Source: G963691885 sp963691885
GTDB taxonomy: Bacteria > Pseudomonadota > Alphaproteobacteria > UBA8366 > Aestuariispiraceae
Assembly (NCBI GenBank): GCA_963691885.1
Contig: OY829843.1
Span: 4,278,001 to 4,342,000, forward strand
Length of the DNA: 64,000 nt
Direction: 5' to 3'
Each line of letters opens with the position of its first letter. Within the stretch, counting starts at the first letter, position 1. Shown here piece by piece: positions 1 to 8,829 of the stretch. A program made the position numbers and the translations under genes. The notes under the pieces were generated by a model, which saw nothing but the letters and a program-made list of their open reading frames with translations, was not told where the DNA came from and did not search any database.

Positions 1-2663
1 TGATCGCCGTCGATGACAAAGACCCGAACACCCATACTACCGCGCCGCTTCGGTGAGATTTCATCGGCGCGACAACGGATAAGTTGACCGCCATCCGTGA
101 CCAGAACCAATTCATCAAGGGCCGGTTCAATCCGGAAAGAAGAGACAATCCGGGTATTTTCCCCGCGACCAAGGTTCATATTGCCGATGCCCTTACCCCC
201 ACGTCCTGTGACGCGATAGTCAAAGCTGGAGCTCAATTGCCCATAGCCTGCATCGGAGATTGTAAGCACCAGTTCCTCTGCATCTCGCATGCTTTGAAGT
301 TTCTCTGATGTATCAAACTGTGCCGCCAGTGCCTGATCCGCGGCCCGTCGCTCTTCATCATCGGTGTAGTCACTTGATTGCAGGCGTCTTGCCGCGGCAG
401 AGGCCTTCATGAACTCGTCGCGCTCTTCGGAAGTCGCCTCAGAATGGTTCAAGAGGGAAAGCGATATCACCTGATCATCATCAGCCAGCCTGATCCCCCT
501 GACACCTGTCGACGTCCGACCAGAAAAAATCCGCACATCAGGAACCGGGAAGCGGATGCAAACACCCTTGGCGGTCGAGAGGAACACGTCTTCGTCTTCA
601 CTGCAGGTCCTGACGCCGATCAAGCTGTCCCCTTCATCAAGCTTCATGGCAATCTTGCCGTTCTTCATGATGTTGGTGAAATCACTCAACCTGTTGCGTC
701 TGACACCGCCGCTGGCCGTTGCAAATACTGCAAACAGCTCAACCCACGCGTCTTCATCTTCTGGCAGAGGCATGATGGTCGAGATCGTCTCCCCCTCTTC
801 CAGAGGAAGCAGGTTGATCATTGCCTTACCACGGGCGGTCGGACTGCCGAGCGGTAGGCGATAGACCTTCAGTTGATATACCATCCCCTTAGACGAGAAG
901 AACAGGACCGGTGTGTGAGTTGATGTGACGAAGACATTGACGACGACATCATCGTCCTTCGTCTGCATCCCGGAACGACCCTTCCCACCCCGACGCTGGG
1001 CGCGATAGGTTGAAAGCGGCACGCGTTTGATATAGCCACCCTGGGTGACCGTAACGACCATATCCTCACGCTGGATCAGGTCCTCAATGTCATGTTCGAA
1101 CTCATTTTCCTCAATCGTCGTGCGACGGGGCGTACCGAACTGATCCCGCACCTCAACAAGCTCGTCACGCATGACCTGCAGGCGCCGTGGACGGGATTGC
1201 AGGATTTCGAGGAAATCCTTGATCTTGTCAGCAAGTTCCTGTGTTTCCGCGGTCAGTTTGTCCCGTTCCATCCCGGTGAGGCGCTGCAACCGCAATTCCA
1301 GAATGGCGCGCGCCTGGGCTTCTGACAGACGGTATTTGCCATCGATAACCTCATGACCCGGGTCATCGATCAGGGCGATGAAATCTGCCACGTCCTCTGC
1401 GTTCCAGGCCTCACCCATCAGGCTCGCCCGTGCACTCGCCGGGTCGGGTGCCGCGCGGATCATGGCAATGACAGGGTCCAGATTACTGATCGCGACCAAC
1501 TGGCCAGCCAGAATATGGGCCCGCTCGCGGGCCTTGCGCAGTTCAAAGGCCGTCCGTCGGTTGACCACTTCCTCCCGGAAATCAACGAAAGCCTGAATGA
1601 TCTGCTTAAGCTGCAGCATTTCCGGCCGTCCAGAATTCAGCGCCAGCATATTGACGCCGAAACTTGTCTGCATCGGTGTAAACCGGAAAAGTTGTGCTAG
1701 AACAACGTCATATACAGCGTCTTTCTTGAGTTCGATAACAACACGTACGCCGTCCTGATCGGACTCATCCCGCAGGTCAGAGATCCCTTCGACCTGTTTT
1801 TCGCGAACCACTTCGGCAATGCGTTCCAGCATCCGCGACTTGTTCACCTGATAGGGGATCTCGGTTGCGACAATCGCCTCTCGGCCCCTCATTTCTTCCA
1901 TATGAGTGCGCGCCCGCATGATTACAGAGCCGCGCCCCGTATTGTATGCCGAGCGGATCCCGGACCGTCCCAGAATGATACCGCCCGTCGGGAAATCCGG
2001 CCCCGGAACAATCTCGTTCAACTGTTCGATCGAAATATCATTATCTTCGATATAGGCGATGCAGGCATCGACGACTTCATTCAGGTTATGCGGTGGAATA
2101 TTGGTTGCCATACCAACCGCAATGCCGCCGCCGCCATTGACAAGCAGGTTCGGATAACGCGCCGGCAGAACCGAAGGCTCTTTGGCGCTGTCATCATAGT
2201 TGTTTTGAAAATCGACCGTGTCTTTGTCGATATCATCCAGCAGGGTCTCGGCCGCTTTTGCCAGACGCGCTTCTGTATAGCGCATGGCGGCAGGCGGGTC
2301 CCCGTCCATCGATCCGAAGTTGCCCTGACCGTCTATCAGGGGCAGCCGCATCGAAAAGCCCTGCGCCATCCGGACCATGGCGTCATAAATCGCGCTATCG
2401 CCATGGGGGTGATATTTACCCATGACGTCACCGACGATGCGGGCCGATTTGCGATAGGGTTTGGAGCTGTCGTAGCCCCCTTCCTTCATCGCATATAGAA
2501 TTCGGCGATGAACAGGTTTCAAACCGTCCCGTACATCGGGAAGCGCCCGAGAAACGATCACGCTCATCGCGTAATCGAGGTAGGAGCGCTTCATCTCGTC
2601 TTCAATTGTGATCAGTGGATTTGTATCGCCGGGATCAGAAGATGAATTTGGGGTGTCGGACAA
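1..2663 (-). CDS. gyrA: DNA gyrase subunit A, C-terminal end outside window
   Basis: This is the breakage-reunion subunit of DNA gyrase, which with GyrB introduces negative supercoils using ATP. About 887 residues are visible and the C-terminus runs off the left edge. The N-terminal part carries SYLDYAMSV and the quinolone-resistance region HPHGDSAIYD, with the susceptible-type Ser and Asp. The catalytic tyrosine lies in AMRYTEARL and the GyrA box QRRGGKG is present. A charged insertion (around bases 290-460) sits between beta-pinwheel blades; I recall such insertions in other alphaproteobacterial GyrA. The chosen start is a TTG at 2663 giving MSDTPNSSS; the first in-frame ATG (MKRSYLDYAM) would remove conserved N-terminal residues. 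The start is therefore less certain than the identity. Confidence 0.95.
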   Translation of the reverse strand, partial: MSDTPNSSSDPGDTNPLITIEDEMKRSYLDYAMSVIVSRALPDVRDGLKPVHRRILYAMKEGGYDSSKPYRKSARIVGDVMGKYHPHGDSAIYDAMVRMAQGFSMRLPLIDGQGNFGSMDGDPPAAMRYTEARLAKAAETLLDDIDKDTVDFQNNYDDSAKEPSVLPARYPNLLVNGGGGIAVGMATNIPPHNLNEVVDACIAYIEDNDISIEQLNEIVPGPDFPTGGIILGRSGIRSAYNTGRGSVIMRARTHMEEMRGREAIVATEIPYQVNKSRMLERIAEVVREKQVEGISDLRDESDQDGVRVVIELKKDAVYDVVLAQLFRFTPMQTSFGVNMLALNSGRPEMLQLKQIIQAFVDFREEVVNRRTAFELRKARERAHILAGQLVAISNLDPVIAMIRAAPDPASARASLMGEAWNAEDVADFIALIDDPGHEVIDGKYRLSEAQARAILELRLQRLTGMERDKLTAETQELADKIKDFLEILQSRPRRLQVMRDELVEVRDQFGTPRRTTIEENEFEHDIEDLIQREDMVVTVTQGGYIKRVPLSTYRAQRRGGKGRSGMQTKDDDVVVNVFVTSTHTPVLFFSSKGMVYQLKVYRLPLGSPTARGKAMINLLPLEEGETISTIMPLPEDEDAWVELFAVFATASGGVRRNRLSDFTNIMKNGKIAMKLDEGDSLIGVRTCSEDEDVFLSTAKGVCIRFPVPDVRIFSGRTSTGVRGIRLADDDQVISLSLLNHSEATSEERDEFMKASAAARRLQSSDYTDDEERRAADQALAAQFDTSEKLQSMRDAEELVLTISDAGYGQLSSSFDYRVTGRGGKGIGNMNLGRGENTRIVSSFRIEPALDELVLVTDGGQLIRCRADEISPKRRGSMGVRVFVIDGD

Positions 2664-2835
2664 GATATTTGGTCACTTTTCAGAATTGAATGGGATTTGG
2701 AGGGTGGAGGGGCGCCCGCGAAGGTTACTGATTTCCAGGCCGCAATTGGCCAAAAGCCAGTGAAGCAGGAATTTTCGCAAAACCATCATGCAAATGTGTA
2801 ACGCCCAATGAACACTCCCTGACTTTCAAACACAC

Positions 2836-2865
2836 TATATAGCATATTTGCACCCTGCATCACAA
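2836..2865 (-). promoter_or_regulatory. candidate sigma-70 promoter for gyrA
   Basis: On the minus strand TTGTGA (2865-2860) is followed after 18 bases by TATATA (2841-2836). It lies between ssb and gyrA and points at gyrA, which would make gyrA a separate transcript from ssb. It was identified by eye only. Confidence 0.4.
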
Positions 2866-2923
2866 CGAAATACAGTGTTTCGCGATCACATGATGATCCG
2901 GTGAAATGGGTGGATTTCAGAGA

Positions 2924-3430
2924 TCAGAACGGTATTTCGTCATCCAGGTCAGACGCATAACCACCGCCGCCCGAACCACCGCCGGACGGACCATTATTAT
3001 CATACGAACCGCCCTGTGGACCGCCATAACCGCCCGATGAACCACCCTGCGATCCACCATAGCCGCCACCATCACCATCGCCGCGACCGTCGAGCATAGT
3101 CAACTCACCACGGAACCGTGGCACGACAACCTCTGTCGTGTATTTTTCCTGCCCGGACTGATCGGTCCATTTGCGGGTCTGAAGCGTGCCTTCCACATAA
3201 ATCTTTGAACCTTTACGGAGATATTTCTCTGCCACATCGGCGAGTCGCTCATTAAAGATCACGACACGGTTCCACTCCGTCCGCTCCTGACGGTTTCCGT
3301 CACGATCATTCCAGCGTTCCGAGGTCGCCACGGACAAATTCACCACCTTACCGCCGGACTGCATTGTCCGAACATCCGGATCACGGCCAAGATTCCCCAC
3401 CAGAATAACTTTGTTCACACTACCCGCCAT
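2924..3430 (-). CDS. ssb: single-stranded DNA-binding protein
   Basis: SSB coats single-stranded DNA during replication, recombination and repair. The 168-residue protein starts MAGSVNKVILVGNLGRDPDVR, the standard OB-fold beginning, and keeps WNRVVIFNERLADVAEKYLRKGSKIYVEG. A glycine-rich flexible linker (about residues 115-155) leads to the acidic tip DLDDEIPF, which recruits partner proteins in this family. Length is normal for Proteobacteria. It is divergent from uvrA, a common arrangement in this class, with 294 bases between them. Confidence 0.97.
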   Translation of the reverse strand: MAGSVNKVILVGNLGRDPDVRTMQSGGKVVNLSVATSERWNDRDGNRQERTEWNRVVIFNERLADVAEKYLRKGSKIYVEGTLQTRKWTDQSGQEKYTTEVVVPRFRGELTMLDGRGDGDGGGYGGSQGGSSGGYGGPQGGSYDNNGPSGGGSGGGGYASDLDDEIPF

Positions 3431-3724
3431 GATGATCCCCTAATTGATGCTGAAAAGGCCCGGAATTCTCTTAAAAACGTGACAATGATGGCCCAAATGA
3501 GCACCCGAAACCCGCTGATTGTTCATGGTTAAATCATACGCGTTCACACCCCTCTTTTCCAGCCGAGATCACGTTAATTCAGCGCTCACAGCCCGCATTT
3601 GGTCCCCACCCCGATCCATTGAGTTGACCGCGACGTAATTTGTAGGGGTGGCAATGCAAAAATCAGTTGTATATGGTCCGCAATGCTGCCCAGACAGCAC
3701 ATCTCAAAGCAGATCAGGTGATCC

Positions 3725-6571
3725 ATGACCCCCACGATCCGGGTACGCGGTGCGCGCGAACATAATTTGAAGAATGTCGACGTTGATCTTCCACGTGATT
3801 CGTTGATTGTGATCACCGGATTAAGTGGGTCGGGGAAATCGTCTCTGGCGTTTGACACGATTTATGCCGATGGACAGCGCCGCTATGTCGAGTCGCTCTC
3901 CGCCTATGCCCGCCAGTTTCTTGAGATGATGCAGAAACCGGATGTGGATCTGATTGAGGGCCTCTCCCCCGCCATTTCGATTGAACAAAAGACGACATCA
4001 AAAAACCCTCGTTCCACCGTCGGCACTGTCACGGAAATATACGATTATATGCGCCTGCTCTGGGCGAGAGTGGGCGTCCCCTACTCGCCTGCAACCGGCC
4101 TGCCGATCGAAAGTCAGACGGTCAGTCAAATGGTCGATCGGATCATGGAAATGGACGAGGGAACCCGGCTCTATTTGATGTCGCCGATGGTTCGTGGCCG
4201 AAAGGGCGAATACAAAAAGGAATTACAGGATCTTCAAAAACGCGGGTTTCAGCGTGTCCGGATTGATGGGGAAACCTATGAGATCGATGCCGCGCCCGCG
4301 CTCGACAAGAAACTTAAGCACAATATTGATGTGGTTGTGGATCGTGTTGTGGTTCGCGATGGGCTTGAAACCCGTCTTGCCGATTCAATCGAAACCGCAC
4401 TCGACCTGTCCGATGGTCTGATGTTCGCCGAAAACGCTGATGGTGGCGAACAGACGGTCTTTTCCGCAAAATTCGCCTGTCCGGTATCCGGCTTTACAAT
4501 CGAAGAAATCGAACCGCGCCTGTTTTCGTTCAATAACCCCTTTGGGGCCTGTCCGGCATGTGACGGTCTTGGCGTTCAGCTGGAGTTTGACGAAGGCCTT
4601 GTAGTTCCCGATGAGACCCTGCCATTGAGCAAGGGGGCAGTTGCGCCCTGGTCCAAGACGACCAGTCCCTACTACAACCAGACCCTGGAATCGATCTGCA
4701 GGCACTTTAAAGTCGATATGGACACGCCCTTTGGCGAACTTCCCGCCCCCGTGCGCAAGGCAATCCTTTACGGCACCAAAGAGAAGATCAAATTCTCTTA
4801 CGATGATGGTTTACGGTCCTATGCGACCACCAAGAATTTCGAAGGCGTCATCCCCAATATGGCGCGCCGCTTCAAGGAGACAGATTCCTCCTGGGTACGC
4901 GAAGAAATGGAGAAATTTCAATCGGTTGCGCCATGCGATACCTGTGGCGGACAGCGGTTGAAGCCAGAAGCCCTTGCCGTGAAGATAGCCGGCAAGCGGA
5001 TTGGCGATGTGTCTGATCTCTCGATCGCACAGGCTGTCACATGGTTTGCGGATGTTGAAGAGACATTGAGCGACACCCAACGGGAGATCGCCTATCGGAT
5101 TCTTAAAGAAATCAACGAGCGGTTGGGATTTCTCAACAATGTAGGATTGGAGTATCTGACCCTCAGCCGCAATTCCGGAACACTGTCCGGCGGGGAGAGC
5201 CAGAGAATCCGTCTGGCCTCCCAGATCGGATCGGGGCTGACCGGCGTTCTCTACGTGCTGGATGAACCTTCCATCGGGCTGCATCAACGCGACAATGATC
5301 GCCTGCTGCTAACGCTGAAACGGTTACGGGATTTGGGCAACACCGTGATTGTTGTCGAACATGACGAGGAAGCGATCCGCGCCGCCGATTATCTGGTCGA
5401 TATGGGCCCGCTTGCAGGTGTCAATGGTGGCAGCGTTGTCGCCGCTGGAACACCGGCTAAAGTACTGAAATCAAAAAATAGTTTGACCGCCCAGTATCTT
5501 ACAGGACGGCGCGCTGTCGAGATTCCGCAATCACGTCGTCCCGGTCATCGGGGAAAAACGCTGGAAGTCATCGGGGCGACTGGAAATAACCTGAAAGACG
5601 TCAATGCCGCCGTTCCCCTTGGAACATTGACCTGTGTTACCGGTGTCTCCGGGTCCGGAAAATCCACGCTGATCATCGAAACACTCTATGCGGCACTCTC
5701 AAGATCACTGATGCGGGCAAGAACAAACCCGGCCCCCTATTCAGAGATCAAGGGTATCGAGCATATCGACAAGGTGATCGATATCGATCAGTCGCCAATC
5801 GGACGGACCCCACGGTCAAACCCGGCCACCTATACCGGTGCGTTCGGTCCGATCAGAGACTGGTTTGCTGGACTGCCCGAAGCGAAAGCGCGCGGATATC
5901 AACCAGGACGGTTCAGTTTCAACGTCAAAGGGGGACGGTGCGAAGCCTGCCAGGGCGACGGCGTCATCAAGATTGAGATGCACTTCCTGCCTGATGTTTA
6001 TGTGACCTGCGACGTTTGCAAGGGCAAACGCTATAACCGAGAAACGCTGGAAATTGCCTATCGGGACAAATCCATCGCCGACGTCCTTGCCATGACGATT
6101 GACGAAGCCGCCGAGTTCTTTAAAGCCGTACCGTCAATCCGGGACAAAATGACGACCCTGCAACGCGTCGGGCTTGGATATCTGCAGGTCGGACAACAGG
6201 CCACTACCCTGTCAGGCGGTGAAGCGCAGCGGGTGAAATTGGCGAAGGAGCTTTCCCGTCGGGCAACAGGTAAGACGCTTTATATTCTGGATGAACCAAC
6301 AACCGGCCTGCATTTTGAAGATGTCCGGAACCTGTTAGAAGTGTTGCAGGCCCTTGTTAACACGGGCAACACCGTATTGGTGATCGAACACAATCTTGAA
6401 GTCATAAAATGCGCCGACTGGATCATTGATATCGGGCCCGAAGGCGGGGACAAAGGTGGCCAGGTCGTTGCGCAGGGAACGCCAGAGGATGTTGTTGGAG
6501 TAAAGACAAGTTATACAGGACAGTATCTTGCCCCGTATCTCGTAACCACATCGCAGAAGAAGGCTGGTTAG
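3725..6571 (+). CDS. uvrA: UvrABC excinuclease subunit A
   Basis: UvrA is the damage-recognition ATPase of nucleotide excision repair; it loads UvrB at lesions in the cytoplasm. The 948-residue protein has two ABC modules. Walker A motifs are GLSGSGKSS and GVSGSGKST, signature motifs are LSGGESQRIRLA and LSGGEAQRVKLA, and Walker B motifs are VLDEPSIGLHQRD and ILDEPTTGLHFED. The C-terminal zinc module (CEACQGDG ... CDVCKGKR) is complete. In the first zinc module the leading pair reads CPVS instead of CxxC, while the second pair CPACDG is intact. The start is ATG at 3725, preceded by AGGTG. Length is typical. Confidence 0.98.
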   Translation: MTPTIRVRGAREHNLKNVDVDLPRDSLIVITGLSGSGKSSLAFDTIYADGQRRYVESLSAYARQFLEMMQKPDVDLIEGLSPAISIEQKTTSKNPRSTVGTVTEIYDYMRLLWARVGVPYSPATGLPIESQTVSQMVDRIMEMDEGTRLYLMSPMVRGRKGEYKKELQDLQKRGFQRVRIDGETYEIDAAPALDKKLKHNIDVVVDRVVVRDGLETRLADSIETALDLSDGLMFAENADGGEQTVFSAKFACPVSGFTIEEIEPRLFSFNNPFGACPACDGLGVQLEFDEGLVVPDETLPLSKGAVAPWSKTTSPYYNQTLESICRHFKVDMDTPFGELPAPVRKAILYGTKEKIKFSYDDGLRSYATTKNFEGVIPNMARRFKETDSSWVREEMEKFQSVAPCDTCGGQRLKPEALAVKIAGKRIGDVSDLSIAQAVTWFADVEETLSDTQREIAYRILKEINERLGFLNNVGLEYLTLSRNSGTLSGGESQRIRLASQIGSGLTGVLYVLDEPSIGLHQRDNDRLLLTLKRLRDLGNTVIVVEHDEEAIRAADYLVDMGPLAGVNGGSVVAAGTPAKVLKSKNSLTAQYLTGRRAVEIPQSRRPGHRGKTLEVIGATGNNLKDVNAAVPLGTLTCVTGVSGSGKSTLIIETLYAALSRSLMRARTNPAPYSEIKGIEHIDKVIDIDQSPIGRTPRSNPATYTGAFGPIRDWFAGLPEAKARGYQPGRFSFNVKGGRCEACQGDGVIKIEMHFLPDVYVTCDVCKGKRYNRETLEIAYRDKSIADVLAMTIDEAAEFFKAVPSIRDKMTTLQRVGLGYLQVGQQATTLSGGEAQRVKLAKELSRRATGKTLYILDEPTTGLHFEDVRNLLEVLQALVNTGNTVLVIEHNLEVIKCADWIIDIGPEGGDKGGQVVAQGTPEDVVGVKTSYTGQYLAPYLVTTSQKKAG

Positions 6572-6596
6572 CTGGTCCGCGCCCGTAATTCCGGAC

Positions 6597-7439
6597 CTAC
6601 ACTCTGGACCGGATCTGTTCGGCCATTTGTTCGATGAGCTTTTGGTCTTCGGTTCCAATCAGGATGTAACCAATACCATTAGCTGACCAGTTCGCCGCAG
6701 CCAGCCCGCGCATGTTTGAGACCGCGATATCCTGGTCAGGTTCGCCGCTTCTTGTAATGCAAAGGGCTATCGGCTTCCCGTCCTGTGTCAGATAGGCGAA
6801 TTGTGCCAGTGGTTTCCCTTCAAACCCCAGAATTTGGCCCCGCTTGTAATCAGCGAGTGAGGACTGCAAAGCGGACATCGGAATATCAATGCCCAGTTGC
6901 GCGACAACCCGCTGACGCTCCATTTCCTGAGAAGCAAGTTCCGGTACAACGTGATCCAAGGTTCCCGTCACGTAAAGAGCTTGATAATTGGCCACTTCCA
7001 TTCGCCAGTCAGGCTGGTTGGTAACTGCTGCACCGTAATATCCGGCGGGCCCGGAAATCCCAACCGCGACAAGAACAGACGCAGCCATGGCCATCATACC
7101 GCGGCGGGACATCCCGTTTCTAACATTCGAATTCGACGGGCTAAGATGCGCTACCCTGGGGGAAGTATCCAATTGCACGACTTCTGAAACCCCAACATTT
7201 GGCTGTTCAGAAGCATTTCGGTTCGACCGGTTTATCAGAGCCTCAAGATTTGGAGCATCCTCCAGCATCTCGTCAAAAGCGGATCTCAAACTGGCAGTTT
7301 GTGCATTCAACGCCTCAAGCTGGGTATCAAGTTCAGGCGATGCCTTTCGACTTTCGTCAATTTCAGCGGCAAGCGCTGCATCGAGTTCGCCATCAATATA
7401 TGCCGTTAGTGTTTCGCTCGAATAGGTATTAGCAGCCAT
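6597..7439 (-). CDS. transmembrane anti-sigma factor
   Basis: This probably binds and inhibits the ECF sigma factor encoded just upstream. The 280-residue protein begins SSETLTAYIDGELDAALAAEI, which resembles the N-terminal zinc-finger-type anti-sigma domain but lacks the usual HxxxCxxC cysteines. A single hydrophobic segment near residues 113-140 follows a positively charged SRRG stretch, placing the N-terminus in the cytoplasm and about 140 residues in the periplasm. The periplasmic part, with GFEGKPLAQFAYL and IALCITRSGEPDQD, resembles FecR/RsiW-like anti-sigma proteins. It lies 82 bases downstream of the sigma factor on the same strand, so the pair is probably one operon. Identity rests on context and topology. 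Confidence 0.82.
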   Translation of the reverse strand: MAANTYSSETLTAYIDGELDAALAAEIDESRKASPELDTQLEALNAQTASLRSAFDEMLEDAPNLEALINRSNRNASEQPNVGVSEVVQLDTSPRVAHLSPSNSNVRNGMSRRGMMAMAASVLVAVGISGPAGYYGAAVTNQPDWRMEVANYQALYVTGTLDHVVPELASQEMERQRVVAQLGIDIPMSALQSSLADYKRGQILGFEGKPLAQFAYLTQDGKPIALCITRSGEPDQDIAVSNMRGLAAANWSANGIGYILIGTEDQKLIEQMAEQIRSRV

Positions 7440-7521
7440 TCTATTTTACCTTGAATTCATCTATATCTGCAACTTAAGGCTTATTTTGCCTGTATTGTCA
7501 GTTTGGAGAATGTGTGCCTCA

Positions 7522-8097
7522 TCAACAAACACCACGCTTAGTTGATACTCTGGCTTTTTCGCCAACTGGAACTTTCCCGCTTTCCTTCAGACCGGAAAGG
7601 GCGCACCTGGCCGCCGACAGGCGACTCATAACGGTTCCAATCGGGACATCAAGCGTTTGTGCCGCTTCTTTGTAAGAATAACCTTCTGCATAAACCAGTA
7701 ACACAGTCGCCCTCTGATGATCTGGAAGTGCCATTATCGCGGATAACACTTCATTGTGAAAAATATTCGTGTCAGGAAGCGGTTTTTTGTCCCTAAGATC
7801 CGTTTCATCCGCTGATACTACGTCGGTACCTCGCCGGACCTTTTCCGATCTAAGCTGGTTAAACCATAGGGATTGTGCAATTCGAAAGACCCTCCGGTCC
7901 AGATTTGTCCCGGCCTGGTATTGATCGGCTTTCTCAATTGCCTTCAGGCAGGCAGCCTGCGCTATGTCCTCAGCTGTGGAGCGGTCGCCCGTCAATGACC
8001 AACAGAACCGGATCAACCTTGGCACAAGGGTTTCCAGTCCGGCCATAACTTCCGAAATACTTGAATCGTTTTTGATCATCATTTTTAGATAGGCCAT
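7522..8097 (-). CDS. ECF-family RNA polymerase sigma factor
   Basis: This 191-residue protein has the two domains of group IV (ECF) sigma factors. Region 2 contains LIRFCWSLTGDRSTAEDIAQAACLKAIEKADQY, and region 4 contains LPDHQRATVLLVYAEGYSYKEAAQTLDVPIGTVMSRLSAAR with a helix-turn-helix. It should direct RNA polymerase to a small stress regulon when the adjacent anti-sigma factor is inactivated. No clear Shine-Dalgarno precedes ATG 8097 or the later in-frame ATG codons (8082 and 8079), so the start may be up to six codons shorter. The divergently transcribed DUF4399 gene is a plausible target. The signal sensed is not visible. Confidence 0.92.
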   Translation of the reverse strand: MAYLKMMIKNDSSISEVMAGLETLVPRLIRFCWSLTGDRSTAEDIAQAACLKAIEKADQYQAGTNLDRRVFRIAQSLWFNQLRSEKVRRGTDVVSADETDLRDKKPLPDTNIFHNEVLSAIMALPDHQRATVLLVYAEGYSYKEAAQTLDVPIGTVMSRLSAARCALSGLKESGKVPVGEKARVSTKRGVC

Positions 8098-8264
8098 AAA
8101 AGCTAAATTATAAGTTACAAAGTATTAAGAAAATCACAAACTCTATTTTATTACGCGAGAGAGAAAAGAATTTGAAAAAAGTGACGAATTTCTAAGCTCC
8201 TGAAGCGTTTATGTATGGCTACAGTCTTAACCTTAAAATTAGCTTAACCACGGAGGACAAGATT

Positions 8265-8702
8265 TTGCGTTATATAGCTCTGGCAACAGCATCCCTTCTC
8301 ATGGCATCAACCGCGTTCGCTGGCGAAACCCCGGCTCCCGCAAATGCTGAGGTTTACTTCATTAATCTAGAGGACGGCGCGACGGTGAGCAGCCCTGTGA
8401 CGGTAAAGATGGGCCTGCGTAATATGGGTGTCGCACCGGCTGGCACGGAAAAGGAAAATACGGGTCACCACCACATTCTTTTAAATCGCCCGCCGCTCGG
8501 TGAAGGCGAAGACGGTGCAGAGGAAATGGAATATTCGCTCCCCGCTGATGAAAACCACATCCATTTTGGCGGTGGCCAGACGGAAACCACACTGGATCTG
8601 CCCGCAGGTACACACACATTGCAGCTTGTTCTGGGTGATATGAACCATATACCGCACACAAAGCCGGTCGTTTCAGAACAGATCAAGATTACAGTGAAGT
8701 AA
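8265..8702 (+). CDS. exported DUF4399-family protein
   Basis: A small exported protein of unknown function. I place the start at TTG 8265 because GGAGG lies eight bases upstream and the next residues form a clean signal peptide, RYIALATASLLMASTAFA, with cleavage after AFA. The longer frame from ATG 8211 has no ribosome site. The mature part is about 125 residues, beta-rich, with NTGHHHILLNRPPLG and ENHIHFGGGQTE; these histidine-rich stretches are characteristic of DUF4399 and could bind metal, which is inference. It is divergent from the ECF sigma factor gene and followed by a strong terminator, so it is probably a single-gene unit. Confidence 0.8.
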   Translation: MRYIALATASLLMASTAFAGETPAPANAEVYFINLEDGATVSSPVTVKMGLRNMGVAPAGTEKENTGHHHILLNRPPLGEGEDGAEEMEYSLPADENHIHFGGGQTETTLDLPAGTHTLQLVLGDMNHIPHTKPVVSEQIKITVK

Positions 8703-8727
8703 TCAACCCAGTCATTATGGGTAGTGT

Positions 8728-8766
8728 ATGGCGGTCGCAACCATTGCGGCCGCCATTCGTTTTGAC
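8728..8766 (+). terminator. rho-independent terminator after the DUF4399 gene
   Basis: Arms 8728-8740 and 8744-8756 pair over 13 positions with a single G-T wobble around a CCA loop, followed by TCGTTTT. It lies 25 bases after the stop codon. Confidence 0.8.
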
Positions 8767-8829
8767 GGCGCTTTCACAATGCTCTAACTCTACGCCCATT
8801 CAGCGATGTCTTTGTGGAGCAATGGAAAC

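Noticed and set aside
84..2498. Several plus-strand open frames
   Set aside because: They are antisense to gyrA, whose translation is continuous and strongly conserved.
3431..3724. SOS (LexA) box between ssb and uvrA
   Set aside because: I looked for the alphaproteobacterial GTTC-N7-GTTC form; single GTTC half-sites occur but none at the right spacing.
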